The position numbers and the translations under genes are program-made. Shown here in pieces: positions 13,498 to 26,700 of a DNA stretch of 64,000 nt. Within the stretch, counting starts at the first letter, position 1. Every line of letters begins with the position of its first letter. The notes under the pieces are model-generated. The model was not told where the DNA came from. It did no database searches and saw only the letters and a list, made by a program, of their open reading frames with translations. The stretch comes from Spizellomyces sp. 'palustris'. Its lineage: Eukaryota; Chytridiomycota; Chytridiomycetes; Spizellomycetales; Spizellomycetaceae. Location of the stretch: assembly GCA_006535965.1 (NCBI GenBank), contig QEAR01000090.1:21325-85324 (forward strand), read 5' to 3'.

Positions 13498-15167
13498 ATG
13501 AACTTTTCCAACTCCCCCAATAGCGACGACGAGGGTAGTGGCGGGTCCCAGCATGAGGTTCCTGTTTCGGCCCCTTCCCTAGCAGCAAGTACCGTGTTCG
13601 GTCGAGCGGATGAGAATAGGAAAAAGGTAATAAACACAGGACGAATTTATGTTTTGACATATGGCCAATTTCCATTCACATTTCATAGGCTGGTCCTTGT
13701 TGTGACCTTGATCGAGCCATTCATGCGCTCTCAGCAACTGCATTTTTGCCGCCGTTCTCCGTTGAAATGTCACGATTACCAAAGCCGGTAATAACGATAG
13801 TCGAGGTATCTTGTACGAGTTAGTCACATCGGTAACAGGGGTGCAACGATGTTGTTGCTAAATTCTGTTGTGTGAAGGCGCAGAAGAGCAATGACATGTC
13901 TGGCGGACCCTATATTGCGTATATAATTCGCACCGATATCCCCGATCAATCCGTGCACTATGAATGCAAGCACCGCTATTCAGAATTTGAAGCGTTTCGA
14001 AAGCTGTTGGTAAAACTGCATCCGACTGCTGTTGTTCCTCCCATTCCCGAAAAACACTCGGTCGCAGACTATGCCGTCAAACCTGGGAAGGCCAAAGAAG
14101 ATCCGCATATAATCGAAAAGCGCAAGAAGATGCTTCAATCGTTCTTAAATCGAATCGCGGCACATCCGGTTTTGCGCGAGGAGCATGTTTTCCATAGGTT
14201 CCTAGAAGGTGGAGCAACCTGGGCGGATATATTGTCAAGTTCTGGTCTCGGTTATTATTTGAAGAAAAGGGATACGGCAGTCAGTGTGAGCGAAAAGGGT
14301 TCTCTCAAGCGTCCAGGCGAGTGCATGGGAACTCATACGGACGCCGTTCAGATTATGTGATGTACTAATCTACAATGTCATGTGGCAGATTCCCATTTCC
14401 TGGCCGCAGAGGATTATACAGCAAAATTTGCCTCCCAAATTGTACAAACTCGTAAAGTGCATAAGTCAATGCTTAAGCACTCGTCCGATATGGCCGCTAC
14501 CTACGCGGAACTTGGTGCAGCATACAATGGGTGGTCATTATCGGAAAGCAGTTTGGCCCATGCTATCGAGCAGGTCGGTCAGGGTGTTGACTCCACCGTT
14601 AATGCCACTTCGCAGTTGGTGGCGGCTTTGGAAACAGGATTTGCGGTACCACTCCACGAGTACACCCAGTTCTCAAAAGCCGTCGAGAAGCTGTTGAAAT
14701 GGCGACATAAGAAGCATGTGGAGTATGAAACGCTATCGGATTCGCTGATTTTCAAGCAAAGCTCTTTGCAGAAGTTGGAGGCGTCCGAGTCTGAGGCGCA
14801 AAGGCTGTCAGCTGTTTTAAATGCTGAGGGAGTATCAGGGCACACCCGGCAGCTGAGCACGGGAGGAGGCATCATGGCAACTCTAAACTCTCTCATCGAT
14901 AACGATCCTGCGATGACACGCCGTAACAATATATCAAGGACGAAAGATCGCATCTCTACGATAGAGGAGCAGAGAGAAGTATGTAGGGCCGAATTGCAGG
15001 TTGCTAATGAAGAAATACAAAAGGATCTGGATAGGTTCCAGATGGATAAGGTGAAAGATTTGAGAAATATGTTACTGAGCTATGCTTTAGCCCAAAGAGA
15101 TTTCCACCGAAAAGCCACCAAGGCTTGGGAAGAAGCCAAGGCAGAGGTGGAAAAGATCAAGCCGTAG
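13498..15167 (+). CDS. PX-BAR sorting nexin (Snx4/Snx41/Atg20 type)
   Basis: Start MNFSNSPNSDDEGSGG at 13498; TAG at 15165-15167. Exon 1 is short and acidic and ends near 13627. A long intron runs to about 13878. Exon 2 encodes the PX domain: AYIIRTDIPDQSVHYECKHR, RYSEFEAFRKLLVKLHP, PPIPEKHSVADYAVKPG and FLNRIAAHPVLREEHVFHRF. PX domains bind phosphatidylinositol 3-phosphate on endosomes. Exon 3 (about 14391-15167) is a roughly 255-residue helical BAR domain (SHFLAAEDYTAKFASQIV through KAWEEAKAEVEKIKP). Family members dimerise to tubulate endosomes for retrograde sorting and also act in selective autophagy. The last intron uses either a GC donor after GTCCAG or a GT donor a few bases earlier; both keep the frame. 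Snx4, Snx41 and SNX7/30 cannot be told apart here. Confidence 0.85.
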
Positions 15168-15315
15168 AATATTGGGGTTGACGCAGAAATGCGGTGCTTG
15201 TTGGTGGGAACCCGCCCTGCGATTTGTATCGTTTGACAAAAATGAGCAGCGCCTTGTCTTGTCTTTCGCTCTTCTTGCACTAAATTCGATAGTAAGCATC
15301 TGACTGTGCGAACTC

Positions 15316-16452
15316 TTAGTAATAAATTCTATTTCGGAGTGCACCATGGTCGACAACCACCAAAGTCACGAGTCTAGAGACATTAGAGTGAAATGTAAAT
15401 ACTGAATCGGACGCGCTACTTGCGAAAGCTGGGACATACCCAGCAACATGAGAAGCGAATGTGTGCAGCTCGTCGACTAGCGTCGGCAGGCCCTCGGGGC
15501 CGGTGAGTGGAGAGGTAACCTCGACAATCCACGAGTCATCGTTACCATCTACGGGAACACTACTAGTGACTTTATGTCGCGTATCAAGCTGGACGATCGT
15601 AAGTGACCATCGCTTTCAACGTGAAGTTCTTGCGGATTGGTCCACCTACGCGGTAAATTCGAAAAATGGCGATTCTAAGGTTTCGGTAGGTAAAAATGTA
15701 ACCCTTCCGGACGAATTCAAAATTAAACCTGCATGCCGAAGTCAATCATCACCCCGCAGTAACGCCGCTGAACGAAACCACACAGACTTGTAGCCTAGCA
15801 TTTCCATGTATCTGAATGCATCACCCTTCACTTCTGACTCATACACAACACGTTGAGTAGCACGTCGTCTCTTGCCAGGTTTTGGAAGTTCTGGTGTGCC
15901 AAAAAAGCATATCTTCCTACGTTGAACAAAATAACGACAATGAGTACAAGGCTGAAGTACAGGTCTGATATACACCCGCCCCGTACCAATTCCGATTATG
16001 TAGTTTTGTGAAATTGCCGTCGTCATTCAACACATTGGCACGTAACCGCAGCACCGCGTCATCGTTGCGCGCTGGTCCAAAAGGCGTCTCCACTAAAAGA
16101 GGGCAGTTTTGCGCTCTCATCGCCAACCAGGCGAAAATATTGTGAAGGCCGCTCACGTACCTTCTGGAATGAAAGAAATCTCGTGTTCCCACAAGTTTTG
16201 GCTCTCATCAAAGTCAATTGCTCCGCACAACCCAACCAGGCGCTCAAAGAGCTTTGGAAGGACAGAATGCGGAAGATGGGCGTGTAGAGAACATTGGACG
16301 TTTTTTCCTGCAGAACTGTCCGAGTTGAGCGCAAGCGGTTGGTGCAGAAGGTGACTCGTAGATCCTGAGCGTGAAGCACTCTGAGCTGTTACAAGAGCTT
16401 GTATCTGCTGATGGAGAGTTGGCAGCCACGAGCCATGCTGTACTGAGAGCAT
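15316..16452 (-). CDS. MED18: Mediator complex subunit 18
   Basis: Exons on the minus strand give CSLHAHLPHSVLPKLFERLV-GLCG...NLWEHEISFIPEG, then FFGTPELPKPGKRRRATQRV, SEVKGDAFRYMEMLGYK, FEFVRKGYIFTYRNLRIAIF-RIYR and SWIVEVTSPL...LPTLVDELHTFASHV. This matches the order and length of MED18 (a human equivalent reads LRYLGQPE and HEFVAKGHLF). MED18 is a head-module subunit of Mediator that forms a beta-barrel with MED20 and contacts RNA polymerase II. The start ATG at 16452 (MLSVQHGSW) was chosen because it precedes the first conserved strand with no intervening stop. A longer 5' exon to 16636 is possible. Introns fall near 16150, 16020-16070, 15780-15900, 15605-15641 (about 37 nt) and 15375-15440. 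The last exon ends with TAA at 15318-15316. The subunit is usually hard to recognise, so this is a family-pattern call. Confidence 0.78.
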
Positions 16453-16798
16453 TGTCTGTCCTCTGATGCTCCAATTTGCGTGATCCAAGCACCCACCAAG
16501 TACTGACACTACCAGAATCAGCATGCAATGAATTGTTGATGGGGTAAGCGAATGAGTCATCATCGTGCTTGTACCTGCTGTCGACGATCCCTGGCGTCGC
16601 CATCAGGAGCACTGGGTGAACCAGCGGCGAGGTCATGCTCTATCTCTGTATGGCGTTAACCGATCTACTACCTTCTACTTTCCATTGTCTCAAGCATCTA
16701 AATTTCCTTTCGATAGGTCGTGATAAACTCAAGTTGCGCGAGCGCGACTGTGTGTTGTGACGTAATTGCACACCTCTTACTGAGTGCAAAGCCTTGAG

Positions 16799-19567
16799 AT
16801 GGATTCTCTTTTGCAAACCATATTGCAGAAAGCTGCCATTGATACGAATCCGGAGACTCTAGCGGCTGCCCTGCGTCTTGCCGAGGAAATTCGTGCTGCT
16901 CGGGACGCCGAAGTACGAGCTCTGGAGCTCCGATTGCAAAATAATGAGGCACAATCGCAGGCGCTAGCTTTGGACGTCAGATCAAAAGAGTTGGACTTAG
17001 AGTTGTCGCGAACCCGCAACTCGTCAGGGGTATCGACGGTTCCAGGTGATAACCAAAGCGCTGGACTCGATAAATCCCTTCGCCAATCTCGCGCAAATGA
17101 GTGGAATTTCAGTTCGCCAAGCACACTAAACCGCGAGGATGAGAAATACCCTGATGTCGTAAATATTTCAGGAATCTCGTACTCTGCCGTTTGCTCACAA
17201 CCTTTTCTTGAGCCTGCGACGCCGCCTACGAGCCAGACATCGGCCGATATATGGTCGGCTACATCCCGGGCTGCGTTCTCTGCTCCTTCAAACAATGCCA
17301 CGAACTTGTTGACTGCAGTCACACAGGGTACCACCGGAGAAATGCCAGTTCAAGGGCATTTCCACATTAATTCCCCAGCGATTGTCGGCAACAGTGACGC
17401 TTTTTCCGGCGTTTCCACGAAGGCCATCAGTTTAGTTTCTCCAGTGGAAGGTCAGAGTTGTTTACTATTCGCACTCACAGTGCAGTAGGTATAACCAGAA
17501 TCCACATTAGGAGCCGGTCAGCCCACTGTGATGGATCCTACCACATCCTATGGACTCGCGGCTCCGTATCATTACGGAAATCAGACTTTTCCGGCGACAG
17601 ATCAGTTTTTAAACACTTATCCAGCGCGTTATAACCGGAATAACTGGAATGATAGCTTTCATGCGCTGTTCACATTTGGTCTAGAAGACTTCGGACATAC
17701 TGGCATGCCACGCGTGAATGAATATTACGTGGCAGTGGAGAATTTACCGACAAGAACAGCAGTAGCGGCCGACCCCGCGCTGCGTGCTTCGCCTCTAGCG
17801 GGAACAACATTAGGCGCTTCATATCACGTAGCACGCGAAAGGGATTCCCCCGTTCGGGACCGAGCATCACTTGAACAGTATCGCCCGCCGGACACATCGG
17901 AATCTCCTGAGCTTCCACCCAAGTTGGTACACCCATCGCCCCCAACATCGCAATCTTCACGCATCCATTCTGCCTCGTCCACCAGTCAACGGAAGAAGAA
18001 ACAGATAGTCGAGGAAGAGGCTCGATGTCGTCGTTGTGGAAAACTCGTGGCAATTTATCTGCTACATGGTAATGATGTGTCCCTTAATACCACATATCGA
18101 ATTGACGTTCTGTGTTGCAACTGTGGAGGATGTGATAATGGCACAGGGCAAAGATCCAGTTCAGCTCACACATCCGCACTTGTTCCTGGTTCACGCAAGC
18201 GGACCAGTGCCTCTAAAGAGGACGAAAGGGCGACGTGCGAGGTGTGCAAGCGCCAGGTGGCAATAGGTGGCGTGAGACTGGTAGGTAAAGAGCATGAAAA
18301 GGACCCAAACAGCGATCCGGACTTCGGAGTTGAAGTCATTTGCAGGTACGATGCATTCTGTGGGAGGTGTTCCGTCGATCTTTCCCGTATCTTACATTGT
18401 CTATATATTGAATACAGTAACTGCCGAAACAAGTATGCTCTTTGCACCGAGTGTGGAGGAGGCGGTAAGGATGATAATTCGTGTATTGATATTCGTGCCA
18501 GAAATTTCTCATAAATTGTCACTGTATCAGGCAAATATCGAACAGGAAAATGGAGACCGCTAGGCCTTTTTCAGCCAGGACGGAGAACGTGCAGGTTGCC
18601 TCATGTTCGCATAGGATCCACACCAATTCATTTTCAAGAGTGGCTCGTGCCGTCGTCATTATCAGCGAATCCGGAAGACAGAAGTCTTGTGTTAAGGGAC
18701 ATTGACAAGTGTGTTCCTTGCATGTATTTCCATCGACTGGCGATACCCGAAGTGATGGAACTTGATCCACCTAACGAGTTGGCAACTTTCGAGCAGCTAC
18801 AATGTCGCGTAGCCTTAAGATGCCAAAGCCTACGGGACTTTGTTTTAGGACCTGATATAGAACAGTCCCATGGGGTACGAAGGTACTTCGGAGCGGCATG
18901 GATAAAGCGGGTGTCACGACATTTGAGAAAAGAGCGGGGCACCAAAGGCGCAAATTCAAGACGTCAAGAACCCAGTGAGGGCGATCTCGCTGGTAGCCCA
19001 AGCGGAAGGACACCTGGTGGAGGGCCTGATAAGGAAGAAAATGGGCACCCAACGAAGATGGTAGCAATGCTGGTTATGTGGTGGGACATGAAGGCAGGAT
19101 GTTTGCGACTCGCTGCACTTCAAGCTTTGAACACCGAATTTACAACAGGCGGCATCATTTTTCGAATGTGCCGCCGAGTCATGGAGCGTTGCGTTGCGGA
19201 TCAGGAAGCTATGGCAACGGCAAACCCTTCTAAGGCACCACCACCCATCAGTATCCTTGGCTTACCTGTGTTCGAAGAGTTTGCTCGATTGCAAGCAGTT
19301 CAGCATACCCTGGAACGGTTGGGATTTCTCCCCCTGCAAGAATTCGAGCGGCAGCATCCAGAAATAGATCCAGACGTAATTGAGCGCTCATTACTTGACA
19401 GGGACGGCTTATTTGGTGGGCCACCACAATATCCACGATCATTCTTCGTCGGCAACGTTAAACACCTGCTGGCAGGTCCGTGGGGGAAAGAGAGTAAGTC
19501 CGGCAGAGGAAGGAAAATTGAGGACGAATCTATTGAGCAGTTAGTACAAGCGTTATCGCCATCATAG
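16799..19567 (+). CDS. Uncharacterised protein with paired CxxC zinc-ribbon motifs and a C-terminal globular domain
   Basis: Exons about 16799-17450, 17498-18343, 18418-18463 and 18532-19567 join in one frame, giving roughly 850 residues. The N-terminus is helical and charged (PETLAAALRLAEEIRAARDA, then LELRLQNNEAQSQALAL). A long disordered, Ser/Pro-rich stretch follows. Cysteine pairs come next: CRRCGK...VLCCNCGG, CEVCKRQ...VICSNC, then YALCTECGGGG leading into KYRTGKWRPLGLF and RRTCRLPHVRIGS. The C-terminal 300 residues are globular (CVPCMYFHRLAIPEVMEL, VAMLVMWWDMKAGCLRLAAL). I do not recognise a named family. The arrangement suggests a zinc-stabilised fold feeding into a conserved domain, and the GGGGKYRTGKWRP segment looks like the core of conservation. 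It is divergent from MED18. Nuclear or chromatin roles are possible but unsupported. Confidence 0.75.
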
Positions 19568-19744
19568 ACGCACCGAGTATAGATTTGTGATGGCTGTTTC
19601 TGTGGTACTTTTTCTTGCTGTGCTTATCGCACGAATAAGTTTCAATCTTACGAACCCTAGTTACCGTTCATGGCAACCGCTGGCATCATTTGATCCTGCT
19701 CGCGATGTGCCTGTGGGCTAGCTGTCCGTCGCTGATCCTCCAAC

Positions 19745-20651
<907 letters not shown>

Positions 20652-20768
20652 TGAGAAATTCTGCTTCTCTGACGGGAGCGTAGTGTATATAGGATTTTAA
20701 ATTATTAATGAGGAGTAAATACAACCAAGAAGTACGGTCTATTCCTTCCGCTCTGAGACACCTGCAGC

Positions 20769-23700
20769 TTATCCTGCGTAATGGAATGGGCGAGACTTCT
20801 CTCCACCAGCAAGGTGCAGGTGAGAACCACGGGGCTTTTCTCCACCTGCGGCTCGTCGCTGCGTTCCCAAAGCTATGTCCATGTACTCTCGGATAAGCGC
20901 AGCGAGTTCCGTTGCTTGAGGGGTGGTAAATACGTACTTGGAGCCTGACCGGCATGTTAGCAAGAGCCATGTGAAAGTATTGATCAGTAATTTCAAGTAC
21001 CTGCAGACTGACTTCCTGTTATAAGTAGCAGGCTGTTTAATGATGGGCTGAAGCTCACTACATCGTTGTACGGGTGCGTGATCAATGGTGTCTACCAATT
21101 AGATCAATGTCAGGTCAGCGAGCAGGTCGCACGCGAACTTCCACCAACTTGCTGTTCGTACCTTAGCAAGCCGAGCAAAGATATGGAGCGCTGTAGGACT
21201 AACAGCCAGCCAGCATGAGCTTGGGATATCCTTGCTATAATTTTGCTGTTAAAGGCACCCCAGTTTGATCAGCCAGGTGTGTGCTTGAACGATACTTCGT
21301 TGGTATTGCTAGCTGCACTTACCCCAACTTCGAAGATGGTGCATCCATAATACGGCCAAGAACGGATAAATTGTGATACTTCTGTATTTGCTTGTAGGGC
21401 ACTCGTTCCCAAAAACTCCATATGCTTTTCTTCCACCTTTTTTTCTACGCCAACTTGGCGGTAGCGCTGTGGGATATAGCTGGAACACAAATTCTGGTAG
21501 TTAACAGGTGAGTCGTAATTGACATCGCCGTAGTGAGCTTGCGCGTGCAGAGCGGCAAGGAAGATCGCTTCATCCTCAGTCACGGGGAATACACCGCCAG
21601 CGACGTCTGCCAATGCTTGTGCCCGGACCAGCTTTTCTTCCGCATCGGTCTTGCAAGGTTGCAAAGGATCCAGGAATATTCTCTTCTTAAAAACAAAGCG
21701 CACATGCTCGGTCCTGTTTTCTGCCTTTGCGATCTTTTCCCATCTGTAAAGAGAATCTGCAATCTTCTCCTCCCGATTCAGCGCACGTTCGATGCCTCCG
21801 AAATGTTCATAGATCGCAAATCCATGGAGCGCCTGCAGTTTGACCCTTTCAAGGAGCGCGCTGTACACCATTTCGCATGTGTCCGGTGCCTCAATTGGAA
21901 TTGCACGCGATTGACCATCCATAAGGTGAAACCGGATCCGCAGGGGGGTTAACTTCGCCGCTTGAAGAGCTTCATCCCTCGACGGCGGGCACTTGCGTGG
22001 TCCTGCACCAATGGTCTTGTGCAATGTCCGGAGACTGTGTCGTGCATGTTGGGCTTCTTCCGTACGAGGCTTCTTTGCTTTCATATCAACAACGCTGCAG
22101 CGCCGGAGATGTGCCTTCGCGTATTCCAATATCCATCCGCTTGGTGCGAGAACACCTGTGACGATAGACATGAGCTTCCACATATTGATGGCCTGCATGC
22201 TGTCAGCCTCAGGATGGTTCGTGGTATATTTGATGAGCTGAAGATATAGTTCATTTGCCAGGTATGGTAACTCTAAGCATTTTTCTATAATCTCCTGAAG
22301 TGCCGGGATATTGCCAGTTGCAACATCCGGCACTAATCCACCCACTGTGCCGATGAAGCTGTGAAGCGCTGAATGGCGAAATGGTCGAGTGAATGAGAAC
22401 ACAACAAGCAAGGGATGAGATAATGCGTAGTCCCATCAACATACTGTTGGATGCTTCTGCGGCCCATACTTCCACCTCCGGGTCTGAGAGTGAGATCAGC
22501 GACGTCACCAATGGTTTCTATGGTGTGTTACAGCTTGAGAATGCTTTGCGTGCGCCCAGGTCTTCAAACGAGATACATACCATTGAGAAGCTCCAGTCGG
22601 CATTTGTGTAGTCTTCAATGTTGCCCTGGTTTACTCCAGTCTCCTCCAATGATGGTGTCTGGGCGAACGAAGGTGATCTCACAATAGATTCATCAGAAGC
22701 CGGTCCTTCATCCGATGCCATTTTCTCTTGATCATCTGTTGCCTTCCGGCTACCAGTGCTTAATTTGCGCTGCAGGGTAGTATTTCCGTCCAACCCACTT
22801 GAAGAGGTCGCTGGTTTGTTACGCGAGCTGGTAGTGACCAGTCTGCGGAGTGGCGACCATTTACCCCGCTTGGTAGGACCACCATCTGGTCCTGGTCGTC
22901 GCATGATGCCATGCTCCAGTAAGGCAATCCTGTATTTTTCCACATCGCGGACTAGCGAAGCTATATCCATATCCTGCACATATGACTCTTTCACCTTTTT
23001 CATGTACTCAGTAGTTGGGCAGTATTCACGAATTAGGCTGACTATCTCCTCGGCCTGATCAGTAAAGAATTGATACACTTCCGTGGCCTCAAACTCGGCG
23101 TCGTCGCTCGCAGGCACGGCCATAATGGTGACCAGCCCATTCTCATGTTCGTAGCTTTTAACGTCTTTGTATGCAAAACTAAGGATCGTTTCATTGGTGC
23201 GTGGATGAACAAAATCAATGCCCTCATTGAACACGGCGAGCAGAATGCTTTCACTGTAGGGCCAGAACCCCTTATGCTGATGATAAACAAAGCGTGACGT
23301 GCATTAGACGGAGATTGACCGGTGACTCGCATTAAGTCCAAATGAAAGGCACACCTTGACAGGGAAGAGTGCCGCACCGTAGTGTTTGAATTCTTTCACA
23401 GATTCCAAATACAACACCTTCGCTTCCTCTGCCGTCGTGGCGCGCAGCTTTTGATATTGCTTCACTATTCCTTGAACCCATGCCTCGCGAGGCTGATTAG
23501 GCACAAGCCGGGGTGCAACCCACGCATTGAGTTCTTTAACGCTAGAAAGACATTTGCACTGAGTATAACTATGAACACACCACCAGCGTCGCCTCTGGGG
23601 AGCTGGGCACTTACAATCTCGCTTCTGCAGATGCCGCATCGCAGTCGCCAAGAAGGACCTGTGCTCTCAATGCTGCCATTTGCATTGCAACGCGCTCTGT

Positions 23701-26700
23701 AATGGGGTACAGATCCCTTGCCACACCATCGACAGCTTGTGCATATAAAAGTGCGTATTCTACAGGATCTGTCACCTGCTCATGAATGTTCCGGAACACG
23801 CGTTTCTTCAATACAAGACTCGCATCAATGTTGATTGCTACGCAAATGGGAAGGGATAAGGACAAAAAATCTGGATTCCGAAAGTCCTTTTGGTACCTGG
23901 TGTCATTAACGTTTCCCCCTTCTTTCTGCGAATTGTACCGCCTGCGTCCTTCTTCTTGGGGTCCTTGTCTTTATCCCACGCTGCAATGAAGTCCGCAATG
24001 TAATCGGTGGCTTTTACCGCCCTTTCGCTTCGCAAAGTAACCTCGAACAGGGACCAGCCAGTCGAATCCCTCAGCTCAATTTTCCGCGCAATGTCCTTCA
24101 CGATATCCCCGGCCGTTGTCGTCAATCCCACTGCAATATCCAATTCTCTACCATCCAGCAGACTAAATCGACACGGTAAAACCCCCCCTGACTTCAGTGT
24201 GGTAATTTCTAATGTTGAAGGAGGAATCTTGCGAGCGCCATTCAACATCACGCGTTTAACGGCCTCCTCGGCCGCTATGGCCAACTTTCGCACTACATGT
24301 TTCTCCTGAGTAACGTAGTGATCAACTGTTCTATGAACAAATCCTAAGAGGAATTTGGCAAAGATTTTTGAGGGCGGGAAAGAGGCAGCGGCCAGTGTAA
24401 GAATCTGCCATCCGTTGACCATCATTTGTTCCCAGGATTTTGGTAGGGTTTCCTTTGGAAGGGTTACTTGTTTGATCATCTGAACAAATAGCTCGTCGCG
24501 GATCTCTGGGTTATGGATACCGTTGCCGATATAAGCTTGGATGAGTTCTTCGGCCTTCCTTGCCCCTGGCTCGGTGGCCTTCATAAGGACTAGAGGGAAC
24601 AAAGGTAAGATTACTTCGATATGCATTTCAAACTTAGAAAGCAGTATCATACGCTTAAAGCTGTCGACGGCAAGATGATCCAAAGCCTCTGTCTTGTTTG
24701 GTATCTTCGTCATACTCATCGATATAGGATTCTGTCAAGAGCGGGTTTACTTCAGGCGCACATCATGGAAACAAGGCTACCATGATAACCTTTGTATAAG
24801 AAAGCATCTCCTGCATATCCACCGTCTGGCGCTTTTTGGTGATTGTGGCAAACGCATTTGCTTTGAGGTGTTGCTATGCGGGGGGCGTCAACCAATGACT
24901 TTCTGCAGCTGAATGTATAGTTCATCACAGTCTTACTTCAAGGTGCTTTTGCGCGTAAACTTCCATAGCGAACTCTCGGGAGTTATAATCTATCTTCTCA
25001 ACCAAACTTTCTTGAGATGCCTAGAGCAATAAATAATTAATCAGTTATCTCCTCCGCAGCACATTGCAACCATTATTATTTCTCTTGCCTCTCTCTCCTT
25101 CATGATCGGATTATGCTTCATCACCTTTCCGGTCCCTGTAGCAAGGTCATCTCTGGAAGCGTTAAGGCTGGCCACGCTCTGTCTCGGTGTGCCTTTTTGT
25201 TCCAGAGGTTGAGGCCTTACTCCTACAGATTGCCTTCCAGCCGGAGCGGCAAGATTCGTCACACTTCGGTTAACGGCTCGGGTAACGGTAGATGGAGGAG
25301 GTTCGTCAAACAGAGAGTCAATGTCTGCCGTGAGGGCGGCAGCCATTTCGGCCAGCACATCGGCACCCTTTATTAAGGCTGTACGCTTCGTTGGGTCAAA
25401 GTCGCCCAGGAAAGCGAAAAGGTTGTCAATCTCTCCGCCTTCTTTTTTGGCGGCAGCCGGTGTGATCGACAAAGCAAGGTCGGTTGGCATCGCCGAAGGA
25501 GTGGTTTCCTAGTTGCTTCCGTGAGACCAGCAATTCTGACATTGATGAAATCATGGGTAAAGCAATGACATTACCTTCTTTTTATTTACCACTTTCGCGA
25601 AGCCAATAAGCTATGTAACACGTACGGTGTGAAATGGAGCAGCTAACAACAAGGAATACAAACCAGATTACCTTTTCACCGTCTTCTCTAGAAGCTGGAA
25701 GTGACGTTGGTGCTTCACCAACGCTAGCTCGCCGTTGTCCAATATCGCTTAGCTTGGTTGCTTCTGGAACTTCCAATTCCATTTCGGCGGTTCTCTTCTC
25801 CGCCATCCTCTTTTCGGCAACCTTCTTTTCGGCTGCCCTCTTCTCTGCGAGCATCTGTCGGTAATAGTCTCGTGCAAACCACCCTCGGGCTACAGCCTGT
25901 ATTTTGAGAATGGCGCGAGTGGTCTTCTTGTACCGCCTCTTACAGATAAAACCTTTGATGTAGGTTTGCAGAACCTTAGCGGCTTTGAGCATCTGGAGAT
26001 ACCGCTGCCGGTACATGTATCCCAACATGCATTTTTGGAGAAGAACAACCTTTGCTCTCAAAACCTGCGCCGCACGGTCTTGAATGGCGGCAAGGGAATC
26101 TTGCTTCAGGAAGAGCTTGGTCTTGCCGGCCTGCCACCCGCCATCTCCAAGATTTGCTTCAGCGGCTATCCCAATAGATATCTTTTTCACATCCTCCTTT
26201 TTGTACACCATTCCCGCCGGTATGAGACACTTGAATTCTCGCACGAATCCGTCATATGGGAGCCTCATGGGGTATCCAGCTTTTCGGATGCGGATAGTGT
26301 CAAGCATACCAGAGTATCTCAACTGGGCCAAGACCATATCATCATCAAAATGGAAGGCTTCTTTTTCTTGATTGGGCTTGATGCAACGAACATAATGAGG
26401 TGTTGTGGCAGCAAGCGTTGTAACAAGTGAAACGAGTTGATTTCGAAATTGAGTGCCAGCTGTTGGTTTACCGCCCCGTGGGCCTTTGCCGGAATCGTCC
26501 TTTTCCTCCTTGGGGAACACTTTTGCAATGTATGGTACCTAGGGAGAATTCTGGTTAATGCGTGCACATGGTGCGCAGGCAAGCAACTCTATTACCGAAG
26601 ACCCTCGGACCAATTCGTACAACTCCTCTTGAATCGCATCTTTATTCTTGTCCAGGAAAGTAGCAACTGTGTAATTTACCTATCAATGAAAAAGTGAGCC

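Noticed and set aside
21533-25864. Plus-strand frames opposite the myosin gene, up to 154 codons
   Set aside because: Antisense shadows; the minus strand carries the MyTH4 and FERM domains.
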